Below the pieces are notes generated by a model. It did no database searches. It was not told where the DNA came from and saw only the letters and a program-made list of their open reading frames with translations. A DNA stretch of 11,508 nucleotides from an uncultured Porphyromonadaceae bacterium (GTDB taxonomy: Bacteria; Bacteroidota; Bacteroidia; Bacteroidales; Muribaculaceae), in contig CALAVE010000031.1 in the NCBI GenBank assembly GCA_937892215.1, forward strand, positions 1 through 11,508. The letters run 5' to 3'. Positions 1-8,612 of the stretch are shown here, piece after piece; within the stretch, counting starts at the first letter, position 1, and each line of letters starts with the position of its first letter. The position numbers were made by a program, and so were the translations under genes.

Positions 1-37
1 TTGAGACCAGCGCGTCTACCGATTCCGCCATCTGGGC
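1..37 (-). tRNA. tRNA-Leu (anticodon CAA), 5' part only
   Basis: Read on the minus strand, the window edge holds the 5' half of a leucine tRNA. It shows a 7-nt acceptor strand (GCCCAGA), the TG at positions 8-9, a D arm with GCG/CGC stem and GGTAGA loop, then the anticodon stem CTGGT and a loop beginning CTCAA. The last three bases before the edge (window 3-1) are the anticodon CAA. The large D loop and sequence are typical of bacterial tRNA-Leu. The variable arm, T arm and 3' end lie outside the window. Confidence 0.9.
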
Positions 38-50
38 TTCAAAAGCGGTG

Positions 51-81
51 CAAAGATAATAAAAAAAGTTGAATGACGAAA
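51..81 (-). promoter_or_regulatory. Bacteroidetes-type promoter of tRNA-Leu
   Basis: On the minus strand, TATCTTTG (58-51) matches the Bacteroidetes -7 consensus TAnnTTTG. A TTTC box (81-78) lies 19 bp upstream as a weak -33. The predicted start is near 44, a few bases before the tRNA 5' end, as expected for a tRNA gene. Confidence 0.7.
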
Positions 82-147
82 CACTTGGCGCATAAAGTTT
101 TTTTGTCTTTCCCTTGAAGAAATAATCAGTTTCTTTATCCGGACATG

Positions 148-177
148 CTTGTAAATCGGGATTTTTGCGTATTTTTG
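148..177 (+). promoter_or_regulatory. promoter of ettA
   Basis: TATTTTTG at 170-177 fits the -7 consensus TAnnTTTG, and CTTG at 148-151 serves as the -33 box with an 18-bp spacer. The predicted start is near 184, which leaves only about 11 nt before the ATG at 195. No Shine-Dalgarno sequence is visible. Confidence 0.6.
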
Positions 178-194
178 TGTAAATTATTGATTTT

Positions 195-1892
<1,698 letters not shown>

Positions 1893-1929
1893 CACTTCGT
1901 GAGTGGCGGCCGAGAGAGGATAATCCGCT

Positions 1930-2493
1930 TTATTTCAGTTGTTTGCCGTCGGTGAAGGCGTGACCCACTACATCGCCCAGGACGCGATAGGTCAGCGCGG
2001 CCGAGTCGAAACTGATGGGGCGCAGTTTGCCCAGGTCAATCTTGCCGTCGGTGAGGATGCGCTCGTCGGCACTCATGTTCACCACCTCCCCCACGATGCG
2101 AATTTCGCCGGTGTCGGTTTCCTCTGTGGAGTACAGCCGGCATTCCAGCGTGAGCGGATATTCCTCAAATAGCGGAGCGTCAACGTGTTGGCTCCTCACT
2201 GCGTGGAATCCGGCCTTGGCCACCTTGTCCTGCTTCAGGCCCGACGCGATTCCGAAGAAGTCGCTTGCCACCACGGTGTCGGCGGTGGCGAAACTCACTG
2301 TGAAAGCGCGTTTCAGCTCAATGTTGTCGCGAGTCTTGCGCACGTGGCCTATGTTGATGGCCACGTGGTGGTCGCTGCACTGGCCGCCCCATGCCACATT
2401 CATCACGTTAGGCACGCCGTTCTCGTCGTATGTGCCAATCATAAGCACCGGTAGCGGAGTCACCACCGGCTGTTTCCCAAAGTCTTTTCTCAT
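1930..2493 (-). CDS. flavin reductase-like FMN-binding protein (split barrel)
   Basis: This 187-residue cytosolic protein resembles the flavin reductase-like domain family (DIM6/NTAB, flavoredoxin type). Members form a dimeric split beta-barrel that binds FMN and moves electrons between NAD(P)H or other donors and acceptors. The N-terminal pattern supports this: PLPVLMIGTYDENG (about 13-26), then NVMNVAWGG, and a segment of small residues and Asp near GHVRKTRDNIE that commonly contacts the flavin phosphate. The middle (FFGIASG, about 79-85) and the C-terminal strands complete a single domain of normal length. No signal peptide or iron-sulfur ligand is visible. It lies 49 nt downstream of the glutathione peroxidase gene on the same strand. 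I see no TAnnTTTG box in that gap, so the two are probably cotranscribed. The physiological substrate cannot be read from the sequence. Confidence 0.8.
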   Translation of the reverse strand: MRKDFGKQPVVTPLPVLMIGTYDENGVPNVMNVAWGGQCSDHHVAINIGHVRKTRDNIELKRAFTVSFATADTVVASDFFGIASGLKQDKVAKAGFHAVRSQHVDAPLFEEYPLTLECRLYSTEETDTGEIRIVGEVVNMSADERILTDGKIDLGKLRPISFDSAALTYRVLGDVVGHAFTDGKQLK

Positions 2494-2542
2494 ATCTGTA
2501 TGTGTTTTAATTAGTGTTTTGCGCTGAGATAATCGGCCTGCC

Positions 2543-3034
2543 TCACTCTTCGTTGGCGGCCAGGAACTTCTCGATGTCGGGCACCAGTTTGGCGGGGTCG
2601 GTGATGGGCGCGAAGCGCTTCACCTGCGTGCCGTCGGGCGAGATAAGAAACTTGGTGAAGTTCCATTTTATGGGGCCGCCCAGCAGCCCACCGGTGGCCT
2701 TTTTCAGGTAGCTGAAGATGGGGTGCGAGTTTTTCCCGTTGACATCTATCTTCTTCATTATCCGGAAACTGACGCCGTAGTTCAGCTGGCAAAAGCCGGA
2801 AATTTCCTCGTCGCTGCCCGGGTCTTGGTTGAGGAACTGGTTGCACGGGAATCCCAGCACCACCAGCCCGCGGTCCTTGTATTTGCGATGAAGTTCTTCC
2901 AGTCCGGCAAACTGTGGGGTGAATCCGCATTTGCTGGCGGTGTTAACGATAAGTAGCGTCTTGCCGCGGAATTGTGCCAAGTCAAGTTCTTCACCGCGGC
3001 TCGTGAGCGCCTTGAAATCATAGATTGTTGCCAT
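2543..3034 (-). CDS. glutathione peroxidase family thiol peroxidase (Cys type)
   Basis: This 163-residue protein is a full-length Cys-type member of the glutathione peroxidase family, related to E. coli BtuE. It reduces hydrogen peroxide and organic hydroperoxides. The peroxidatic Cys36 lies in NTASKCGFTPQ. The rest of the catalytic tetrad is Gln70 (in NQDPG) and Trp124-Asn125 (in KWNFTKF). Cys82 (ISGFCQL) sits where the resolving cysteine of thioredoxin-dependent members occurs, so the electron donor is probably thioredoxin rather than glutathione (inference). Cys64 is in the conserved FPCNQF motif. No signal peptide is seen, so it is probably cytosolic. The start at 3034 gives the usual N terminus (MATIYDFKA) and lies about 24 nt after the predicted transcription start. 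It is the first gene of a likely two-gene unit with the flavin reductase-like gene. Confidence 0.93.
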   Translation of the reverse strand: MATIYDFKALTSRGEELDLAQFRGKTLLIVNTASKCGFTPQFAGLEELHRKYKDRGLVVLGFPCNQFLNQDPGSDEEISGFCQLNYGVSFRIMKKIDVNGKNSHPIFSYLKKATGGLLGGPIKWNFTKFLISPDGTQVKRFAPITDPAKLVPDIEKFLAANEE

Positions 3035-3064
3035 GTTGTTCTGATTATGTGAGGTTAATTTTTA

Positions 3065-3096
3065 CAAAATTAGTGAAAATGCTGCAGATTTCCAAA
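3065..3096 (-). promoter_or_regulatory. promoter of the peroxidase/flavin reductase unit
   Basis: On the minus strand, TTTG (3096-3093) is followed after 20 bp by TAATTTTG (3072-3065). Both boxes match the Bacteroidetes consensus closely. The predicted start is near 3058, giving a leader of about 24 nt before the ATG at 3034. Confidence 0.75.
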
Positions 3097-3245
3097 TTTG
3101 GTCGCACGACGGTTCCGGTCAGGTCTCTCGCTCCATAAATGAGACGTGAAAAGAGGGTATGCCTGGGTTTAGTGGGGCGAATTTGCCTTTTGGCTGAAAA
3201 TGCCGAAAATGCCGGAAGGAATTTCTTCAAAAAAAGTGTGAAATG
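3097..3245. other. intergenic stretch between divergent promoters
   Basis: This lies between the divergent promoters of the peroxidase unit (-) and the secreted-protein gene (+). I see no credible gene. A 61-codon minus-strand frame (3230-3045) runs across the peroxidase promoter and has no family features. The one visible repeat is a perfect 9-bp tandem copy of GAAAATGCC (3196-3213). Confidence 0.5.
3196..3213. repeat. 9-bp direct tandem repeat
   Basis: GAAAATGCC occurs twice in immediate succession (3196-3204 and 3205-3213), 33 bp upstream of the -33 box of the secreted-protein promoter. It could be a regulator half-site pair or a slippage product; the sequence alone does not decide. Confidence 0.5.
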
Positions 3246-3277
3246 GTTGTGGCTATGGAAAATTATTTGTAACTTTG
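3246..3277 (+). promoter_or_regulatory. promoter of the secreted multidomain protein gene
   Basis: GTTG (3246-3249) and TAACTTTG (3270-3277) are separated by 20 bp and match the Bacteroidetes -33/-7 pattern. The predicted start is near 3284, leaving a leader of about 200 nt. The 11-bp block AAATGGTTGTG at 3241-3251 recurs at the same position relative to the -7 box in the promoter at 6624-6655. Confidence 0.75.
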
Positions 3278-3283
3278 CATGAT

Positions 3284-3485
3284 TTTAAGGACGCCTATAA
3301 ATACCTAACTGATAACAAATTGACGCGTGGCGGGCGCTATGGCTTACGGCTTGTGAGTGAATGGTGTGGAAATGTTACAGTTGATTAGGAATCGGAGGCT
3401 GAGAGAAGGTTTCCTTAGGATTGCGAACTGTGAACGAAATGAGATTTATTAACTTAATAACTTAATTAACTAAAAACAACTGATT
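3284..3485 (+). promoter_or_regulatory. long 5' leader of the secreted-protein mRNA
   Basis: About 200 nt lie between the predicted transcription start and the ATG at 3486, with no credible open frame. Within it, ACAGTT and AACTGT could pair over a short inner helix (AAGG/CCTT), giving a possible hairpin over roughly 3378-3433. The last 40 nt before the ATG are very A/T-rich and unstructured, which may suit initiation without a Shine-Dalgarno sequence. No known riboswitch was recognised. Confidence 0.4.
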
Positions 3486-6400
3486 ATGAGAAAATTTTTA
3501 TCTCTTTTGATGATGTTGGTTGTAGCCATAAGCGCTTGGTCGGCTGAGACGGTGTATTATACACTCGACGGCACAGAGACAGGAGGGACTAGTGGCTATG
3601 CAACCGATTCGGAAATCACCCAATCGGATATGGACTGGTTGGTTACAGGCAATACCACCATGAGCCCTTGGCGTCTGGGCGGTAAAAGTCTAACTGGCGT
3701 GGATCGTGATGTTAAAGCTACTACCGCTATGGGTAGTGCCATTACAAAGGTCGCCCTTGAAGTGGGAACTAAGACTTTGACGTCTGTCAACTCAATTAAG
3801 CTGACTGTGGCAAGCGACGCTGACTTCAACACTGTATTGGATGAGAAGACTGAGTCGTTCGAAGCGAGCTCTACTATTGAGTTCACTCCGACAACCGGTA
3901 CAGAGTGGGCTACAGGTGCTTACTACAAGTTTACGTTTAACGTTACTGCCGGAAGCAGCAACCAGTATGTCCAGTTCGTAAAGGCTGAGTTCTACAAGAA
4001 CGAAGAAGGTGGAGAAACTCCGGTGGATCCGGTAGTTCTTACCGCTCCCACGTTCAGTCCCGAAGCCGGCGAGGTGGAGTCGGGCACAACTGTGACCATC
4101 ACCGCTCCGGAAGGCTACTATGTGGCCTATACCACCGACGGTTCTGACCCGACTCAGTCCGGTGAACTGAGCGAAAGCAATGTGGCTACAGTGACTGTGA
4201 CAGAGGCTATGACCATCAAGGCCGCAACCGCTGACGATGACTTGAACTTCAGCGAGGTTGTTGAGGCTGCTTACACTATTGCCCAGACAACTCCCGACGA
4301 TCCAACCCCGGGCGGAACCGTGACTGTGTGGAGCGAGGACTGGGAGAGCACCGACTTTGACAGTGCAGCAACAGCTGCTGTTAGTTCAGTGCAGAACGCA
4401 AATGCCACTTATTCGGCATCAACTGGTAGTAGCACTAAGGTCTATAACTCTGGTGGCCCTAACAATAATCCGAACCTCTTATTGGCTAAGAGCGGCAACG
4501 ACACCTTTACCGCAAGCATAGCACTGAACGGTGTGAGTGGGAATCTTACTCTTACTTGGAGCCAGAGTGGTAGTGGCGCTGTGGGTTCAATCACATCTAC
4601 TGTTAGCGGTGTGACTGTGGGAACAATCAGCAACGAAGGAACCACTATCAACGTTCCAGAAGGAACCACGACTCTTGACCTTACCTTTACAAATAGCAAG
4701 AGCAGCAATATGCGTATTGACGACTTCTTGCTGACTGGTACTGCGAGCGGTGAGACTCCTGAGCCTCAGGTTACTGTGGCAACGCCGGTTATCACTGCTG
4801 AGGGTGCTGACGGCCAGAACGCTGCCGGTGAGTGGATCGACGAGGCAGACGTGACCATCACCTGTGAGACTGAAGGCTCAAGCATCTATTACACAACAGA
4901 TGGCACTGCCCCGACTAACCAGAGCACAGCATGGACCGGAACTCCGTTCACTCTGACCGAGACCACCACCGTTAAGGCTATCGCTTACGTTGGTGAGACC
5001 ACAAGTGAGGTGGCTGAGCTGGAGGTGCTGATAGGTGAGGTTGACCAGGAAACCCCCAGCACGTACGTGGATGATGAGATAATACGTAGCACACTTGATT
5101 TCGGAACAGGAACTTCAGGTTATATTGCATTCACGACAGATGCCCTCACTTCCGGTGCTGAATATGCTGGAGTGGCTTATGCTACAAATACAACAGACAT
5201 CCAACTTCGCACAAGTGGGAGTGTTGAAGGTCTTGTGTCCACTACTTCTGGCGGTAACATCCGCAAGGTAAAAGTTACTTGGAGTACAACATCTTCTACG
5301 ACCGCTGCTCGCAAGCTTCAGGTTTACGGAAGCAACTCGGCATACACTGCAGCAAGCGAACTGTATAGCGAAAGTACTCAGGGAACTCTTCTTGGCGAAA
5401 TTGCAACAACCGGGAGCGAACTTGAAATTAGCGATGACTATCGTTTTGTGGGCGTTCGCATCAACAGTGGCGCTGCATATATAAATGGCCTTACTTTCAG
5501 TTGGGAGGCTGCAGAGGCTCCGGCAGTGGAGGCTCCGGTTATCACATCGGACGATGAGGCTAAGATTGGCCCGCAGACTATCAGCATCACTTGCGCAACT
5601 GAGGGTGCCGACGTGTATTACACCATCGACGGCACAGAGCCCACTACAGAAAGCACACTCTACGAGGCTCCGTTCCAGGTAAGCGAGAGTTGCACCGTTA
5701 AGGCTATCGCAACGGACGGAACAGCCACAAGTGCAGTGAGCGCAAAGGTTATCACTATCAACGAGGCTACCACCGTTGCGGAGGCAGCTGCCATGAATGT
5801 GACGGATGATAAGAACAAGGAGATTGTCCTTCAGTTCACCGATGCTAAGGTTATCTACGTTACCAGCGACAAGACCTTCCTCCGTGAGGGTGACGACGCA
5901 GTCCTGCTCTACAAATTGAGCAGCCTGGGTCTGAACCTGAACGATGTGGTTAGCGGAACCGTTAAGGTGAAGTTCAGCCCGTACAATAACCTGCCTGAGT
6001 GGATAAGCACAACCGGCACAAGTGCCGACGCTCTTGAAGTAACAGCAAGTGACGAGGCAGCCCAGCCGATACCCGCTACTGTAAGCGAGATCGCTGAGGG
6101 CAAGTATCTGTGCAATCTGGTTAAGGTGACAGGCGTTAAGGTTATCCTGGACGGAAGCAACTACTACGCATCTGAGGATGGCGAGACTAAGCTCTTCCAA
6201 ATCCGTGACAACTACGGCACAGGAGCCCTCAGCGTATTCGAGACCACAGCTTCTAACGGTGCTCGCCGCAAGGCTGAGGCCGTTGGCGGTGACGAAGGCT
6301 TCGATATCGAAGGTATCGTTGAGGTGTATAACAGCACCATCCAGCTTGCTCCGACAAGTGCCACCAGCATCGTAACGGGTGTTGAGGATCTTGCAGCCGA

Positions 6401-6530
6401 CAAGGCAGTGAAATCCGTGAAGTACGTGAACCTGCTGGGCGTTGAAAGCAACGAGCCGTTCGCCGGCATCAACGTTGTGGTTACTACTTACACCGACGGC
6501 AGCAAGAGCGCCCGCAAGGTGGTGAAGTAA
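3486..6530 (+). CDS. secreted multidomain protein with three chitobiase C-terminal-type (CHB_HEX_C) modules
   Basis: This 1014-residue protein has a signal peptide (hydrophobic core about 4-17, likely cut after Ala20). Three similar modules resemble the chitobiase/beta-hexosaminidase C-terminal fold: about 185-267, 429-517 and 683-759. Each carries a YYTTDGTxPT-like strand and, in most, TVKAIA. They alternate with larger beta-rich modules (about 25-171, 279-420, 535-674), joined by Pro/Thr/Glu-rich linkers such as GGETPVDP and TTPDDPTPGG. Residues about 760-958 (VLQFTDAKVIYV onward) resemble the OB-like domains seen in Prevotella surface proteins. The last 50 residues (VKYVNLLGVESNEPF, then DGSKSARKVVK) resemble a C-terminal sorting or surface-retention domain, possibly type IX secretion; this is inference. 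No catalytic motif was recognised, so an adhesive or carbohydrate-binding role is possible but unproven. The ATG at 3486 directly precedes the signal peptide. Codon use differs between modules. Confidence 0.8.
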   Translation: MRKFLSLLMMLVVAISAWSAETVYYTLDGTETGGTSGYATDSEITQSDMDWLVTGNTTMSPWRLGGKSLTGVDRDVKATTAMGSAITKVALEVGTKTLTSVNSIKLTVASDADFNTVLDEKTESFEASSTIEFTPTTGTEWATGAYYKFTFNVTAGSSNQYVQFVKAEFYKNEEGGETPVDPVVLTAPTFSPEAGEVESGTTVTITAPEGYYVAYTTDGSDPTQSGELSESNVATVTVTEAMTIKAATADDDLNFSEVVEAAYTIAQTTPDDPTPGGTVTVWSEDWESTDFDSAATAAVSSVQNANATYSASTGSSTKVYNSGGPNNNPNLLLAKSGNDTFTASIALNGVSGNLTLTWSQSGSGAVGSITSTVSGVTVGTISNEGTTINVPEGTTTLDLTFTNSKSSNMRIDDFLLTGTASGETPEPQVTVATPVITAEGADGQNAAGEWIDEADVTITCETEGSSIYYTTDGTAPTNQSTAWTGTPFTLTETTTVKAIAYVGETTSEVAELEVLIGEVDQETPSTYVDDEIIRSTLDFGTGTSGYIAFTTDALTSGAEYAGVAYATNTTDIQLRTSGSVEGLVSTTSGGNIRKVKVTWSTTSSTTAARKLQVYGSNSAYTAASELYSESTQGTLLGEIATTGSELEISDDYRFVGVRINSGAAYINGLTFSWEAAEAPAVEAPVITSDDEAKIGPQTISITCATEGADVYYTIDGTEPTTESTLYEAPFQVSESCTVKAIATDGTATSAVSAKVITINEATTVAEAAAMNVTDDKNKEIVLQFTDAKVIYVTSDKTFLREGDDAVLLYKLSSLGLNLNDVVSGTVKVKFSPYNNLPEWISTTGTSADALEVTASDEAAQPIPATVSEIAEGKYLCNLVKVTGVKVILDGSNYYASEDGETKLFQIRDNYGTGALSVFETTASNGARRKAEAVGGDEGFDIEGIVEVYNSTIQLAPTSATSIVTGVEDLAADKAVKSVKYVNLLGVESNEPFAGINVVVTTYTDGSKSARKVVK

Positions 6531-6552
6531 GAAACCGACATAAAAACATAAT

Positions 6553-6592
6553 ACAAGTGAAGGGTGACGCCGGTGGGTGCCACCCTTCTTGT
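6553..6592 (+). terminator. hairpin after the secreted-protein gene, possible terminator
   Basis: GAAGGGTG (6559-6566) pairs with CACCCTTC (6581-6588) over a 14-nt loop, and flanking ACAA/TTGT extends the stem across a 2-nt bulge. It begins 23 nt after the stop codon. No clear U tract follows (GTGATATT), so it may act as a weak terminator or an mRNA 3' end stabiliser. Confidence 0.5.
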
Positions 6593-6623
6593 GTGATATT
6601 AGCCGTGAGTTTTAGGCTAAATG

Positions 6624-6655
6624 GTTGTGTACATAGAATAATTAATCTAATTTTG
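6624..6655 (+). promoter_or_regulatory. promoter of the DUF4153 gene
   Basis: GTTG (6624-6627) and TAATTTTG (6648-6655) are 20 bp apart and match the Bacteroidetes consensus. The predicted start is near 6662, about 44 nt before the ATG. The 11 bases AAATGGTTGTG (6619-6629) are identical to those around the -33 box at 3241-3251. Confidence 0.72.
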
Positions 6656-6705
6656 TGGTGGGATAAATAATAGAGTGGCAGATATAATTTAGAATTATAA
6701 CGGAT

Positions 6706-8310
6706 ATGAAGACAATGGATATGACACGAGTAAAGACTATCGTTAAGCAACTGCTGCGCAGCCCGCTGAAATTTCCTGTGGAGGCGGCCATGGGACTCGC
6801 GTTCTTCGTGATAGCAGTAAGCTACACCGGTCATGCGGCTGACGACGCTGGCATACTGTGGCTGTTTGTGCCGCTAATGGTGCTGACGCTTGTGATGCAC
6901 AATGTGAATCGCGTTGCTTACGTGGTGTCGGGGCTGTTGTTCCTGCCGCTGATGTCACTAAACTTGAAACCGTTCCTGTGGACCTACGGCTTCGGTTTCA
7001 CCTACGTTATTGCCGCTATTCTGTTGGTGCTGGGCACCAGGCGCTTGGATAACCGTAGCTTCGCGGCCCACGTGCTGCATGTGGTGACGCAGATGTTCTT
7101 CGCAATGGTGATTACCGGCCTGCTCACTGTTGCCGTGGTGGCTGTCGTTGGCTCGTTCTTCTATATCTTTGGAATATCGGAGCCTAAGTACTTATATGAA
7201 TACATATTGGAGTTTATCTGGTTCTTCATCGCCCCACAGGTGTGCTGCACGCTGGTGTCGCGTGACGAATACGAGGTGAGGGAGCCTGCTGCAGTGTTAC
7301 GGATGCTGCTGAACTTCATTCTGTCCCCTGCTGTTATTATCTATACCGTTATACTCTACGCCTATTTCATTAAGATAGCCATAGAGTGGAATTTGCCCAA
7401 AGGCGGCGTGGCGTGGATGGTAATGGGCTTCGTCACGGTGGCACTGGCCGGCCGACTGCTGCAGTATGTTCTCACACAACGTTACTACGAATGGTACTAT
7501 AGCCGTTTCACGTGGATAGCCATTCCGCCGCTGATTATGTACTGGATTGGCTCCATCTACCGCATTCGCCTCTACAGCTTCACTGAGAGCCGTTTCTATC
7601 TGATGGTGGCCGGTGTGCTGATGACGCTTTTTGTGCTTATGCTGCTGTGGCGGCGAACTCGCCGTTTCCAGCTGATGGCTGTTATCTTCGGGTGCGCGAT
7701 AGTGATGTTTACCTATATTCCTGGTATATCGGCCAAGAGCATCGGGCTGCGGTGCCAGACAGAGCGTATGATGCAGTTCGCCCATGAATTGAAACTTATC
7801 GACGGCAAGACCGGCAAACTGGTTTCGCACGTCAATCGTGAGGCCATAGTAAAAGACAGTGTGCTTTGCAATCGCTATCAGGAAGCGTGCGATGTGATTG
7901 ACTATGTGAGCAAGGGCATGGGCTATGATGAGTTCAAGAAGCAATACGGCGAATGGGACTATGACGCCTACCAGTTCAACAGCTCGGAATACGGCGAGCC
8001 TGTTTCTGTTCCAAAAGAGCTGAAGCAGGATATCAATCTGGGTGATTATGATGTGATGGTGCCTAAGCGGGCTTATAATTGTCGTTACTCCGAAGGGGAG
8101 GTGAGAGTTGCGATGAATGGTGTAGTGGTCTTGTCATATCCCATTGACGAAGAAGTGAGCGAAAGGCCGCAGATACTGGCGCATCCTGAGCAACTGTTTG
8201 TTCACAAGAACGACTCCCTGATGCTGGTTCTCAATGAAATCTACCTGAGAGACAAGCAAGTGAGCGGTGTGTCTTGTTACGGCGCCTTGCTGTTCAGGAA
8301 AAGCCGCTGA
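6706..8310 (+). CDS. DUF4153 domain-containing integral membrane protein
   Basis: This 534-residue protein has an N-terminal membrane part and a soluble tail. About ten hydrophobic segments cover residues 28-343, for example WLFVPLMVLTLVM, YVIAAILLVLG, ILSPAVIIYTVILYAYF and LMVAGVLMTLFVLMLLW. A short basic stretch (RRTRR, about 316-320) precedes the last one. The pattern, including LPKGGVAWMVMGFVTVALAGR, fits the DUF4153 family common in Bacteroidetes, whose function is unknown. Residues about 344-534 form a polar, mixed-charge domain with many Tyr and Asp residues, predicted to lie on one side of the membrane; no enzyme motif was recognised in it. The chosen ATG at 6706 has in-frame alternatives at 6715 and 6721, with no ribosome binding site to decide. 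The gene has its own promoter and appears monocistronic. Confidence 0.78.
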   Translation: MKTMDMTRVKTIVKQLLRSPLKFPVEAAMGLAFFVIAVSYTGHAADDAGILWLFVPLMVLTLVMHNVNRVAYVVSGLLFLPLMSLNLKPFLWTYGFGFTYVIAAILLVLGTRRLDNRSFAAHVLHVVTQMFFAMVITGLLTVAVVAVVGSFFYIFGISEPKYLYEYILEFIWFFIAPQVCCTLVSRDEYEVREPAAVLRMLLNFILSPAVIIYTVILYAYFIKIAIEWNLPKGGVAWMVMGFVTVALAGRLLQYVLTQRYYEWYYSRFTWIAIPPLIMYWIGSIYRIRLYSFTESRFYLMVAGVLMTLFVLMLLWRRTRRFQLMAVIFGCAIVMFTYIPGISAKSIGLRCQTERMMQFAHELKLIDGKTGKLVSHVNREAIVKDSVLCNRYQEACDVIDYVSKGMGYDEFKKQYGEWDYDAYQFNSSEYGEPVSVPKELKQDINLGDYDVMVPKRAYNCRYSEGEVRVAMNGVVVLSYPIDEEVSERPQILAHPEQLFVHKNDSLMLVLNEIYLRDKQVSGVSCYGALLFRKSR

Positions 8311-8334
8311 GGAATATGTTGAATCCCCGAGAAG

Positions 8335-8406
8335 TTATTTTTCGTCAACTGGGTCAAGACCATACCTGAATGCTTCAGCAATAATGCCCCATGCAACAGC
8401 GTTTTC
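8335..8406 (-). pseudogene. possible 3' remnant of a decayed gene
   Basis: On the minus strand a 23-codon open stretch (8406-8338, stop TAA at 8337-8335) reads like a protein C terminus: an amphipathic helix (VAWGIIAEAFRYG) followed by LDPVDEK and the stop. The codon just upstream is TAG (8409-8407) and the stretch has no start codon, so it cannot be an intact gene. I do not recognise the family. The composition is protein-like, but the length is short enough for chance. Confidence 0.3.
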
Positions 8407-8426
8407 CTACTTTGGCTGAAAGTTGT

Positions 8427-8434
8427 TATCTTTG
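8427..8434 (+). promoter_or_regulatory. possible distal -7 box upstream of the AraC gene
   Basis: TATCTTTG at 8427-8434 matches the TAnnTTTG consensus exactly, but the region 19-20 bp upstream (TTTTC, about 8402-8406) is only a weak -33 box. If used, it would give the AraC gene a leader of about 170 nt. Confidence 0.4.
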
Positions 8435-8570
8435 CCAGATGCATAATCCTTAAAAAAGATGTGAAATGTTAAAAGTCATAAATCTATGAGTAATGAATTT
8501 GTTAGTAACAATTTTATTACATATCTCTGTCCCCAGAAAACGCTGAATATATGGCTATTAAAAAAAACAC
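8435..8570. other. AT-rich intergenic stretch upstream of the AraC gene
   Basis: This is part of the 302-base gap between the DUF4153 and AraC genes. It is strongly A/T-rich and contains only a 31-codon plus-strand frame (from ATG at 8486) without a ribosome binding site or family features. I see no RNA gene or strong inverted repeat here. Confidence 0.4.
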
Positions 8571-8578
8571 TAATTTTG
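8571..8578 (+). promoter_or_regulatory. proximal -7 box of the AraC-type regulator gene
   Basis: TAATTTTG at 8571-8578 is an exact TAnnTTTG match after an A tract. A convincing TTG box at the usual distance is missing, which may mean that an activator is needed. The predicted start near 8585 gives a leader of about 28 nt before the ATG at 8613. Confidence 0.5.
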
Positions 8579-8612
8579 TAATCCAATCATACAAAATCAT
8601 AATTTTCGACAA

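Noticed and set aside
1893..1929. possible bidirectional terminator between ettA and the flavin reductase-like gene
   Set aside because: Only a 4-bp inverted repeat (GGAT/ATCC) without a T tract is present, too weak to annotate.
3045..3230. 61-codon minus-strand frame starting MKKFLPAF
   Set aside because: It covers the promoter of the peroxidase gene, lacks its own promoter, and its sequence shows no hydrophobic signal core or family motif.
5115..6200. 361-codon open frame antisense to the secreted-protein gene
   Set aside because: It is Cys- and Ser-rich low-quality sequence lying opposite recognisable chitobiase-type modules; no promoter or family motif is seen.
7297..7944. 215-codon open frame antisense to the DUF4153 gene
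   Set aside because: The plus strand encodes a coherent membrane protein. The antisense frame is His- and Gln-rich without domain character.
8277..8444. 55-codon minus-strand frame starting MHLAKIT
   Set aside because: It overlaps the 3' end of the DUF4153 gene and the possible remnant in another frame. The translation does not look like a folded protein.
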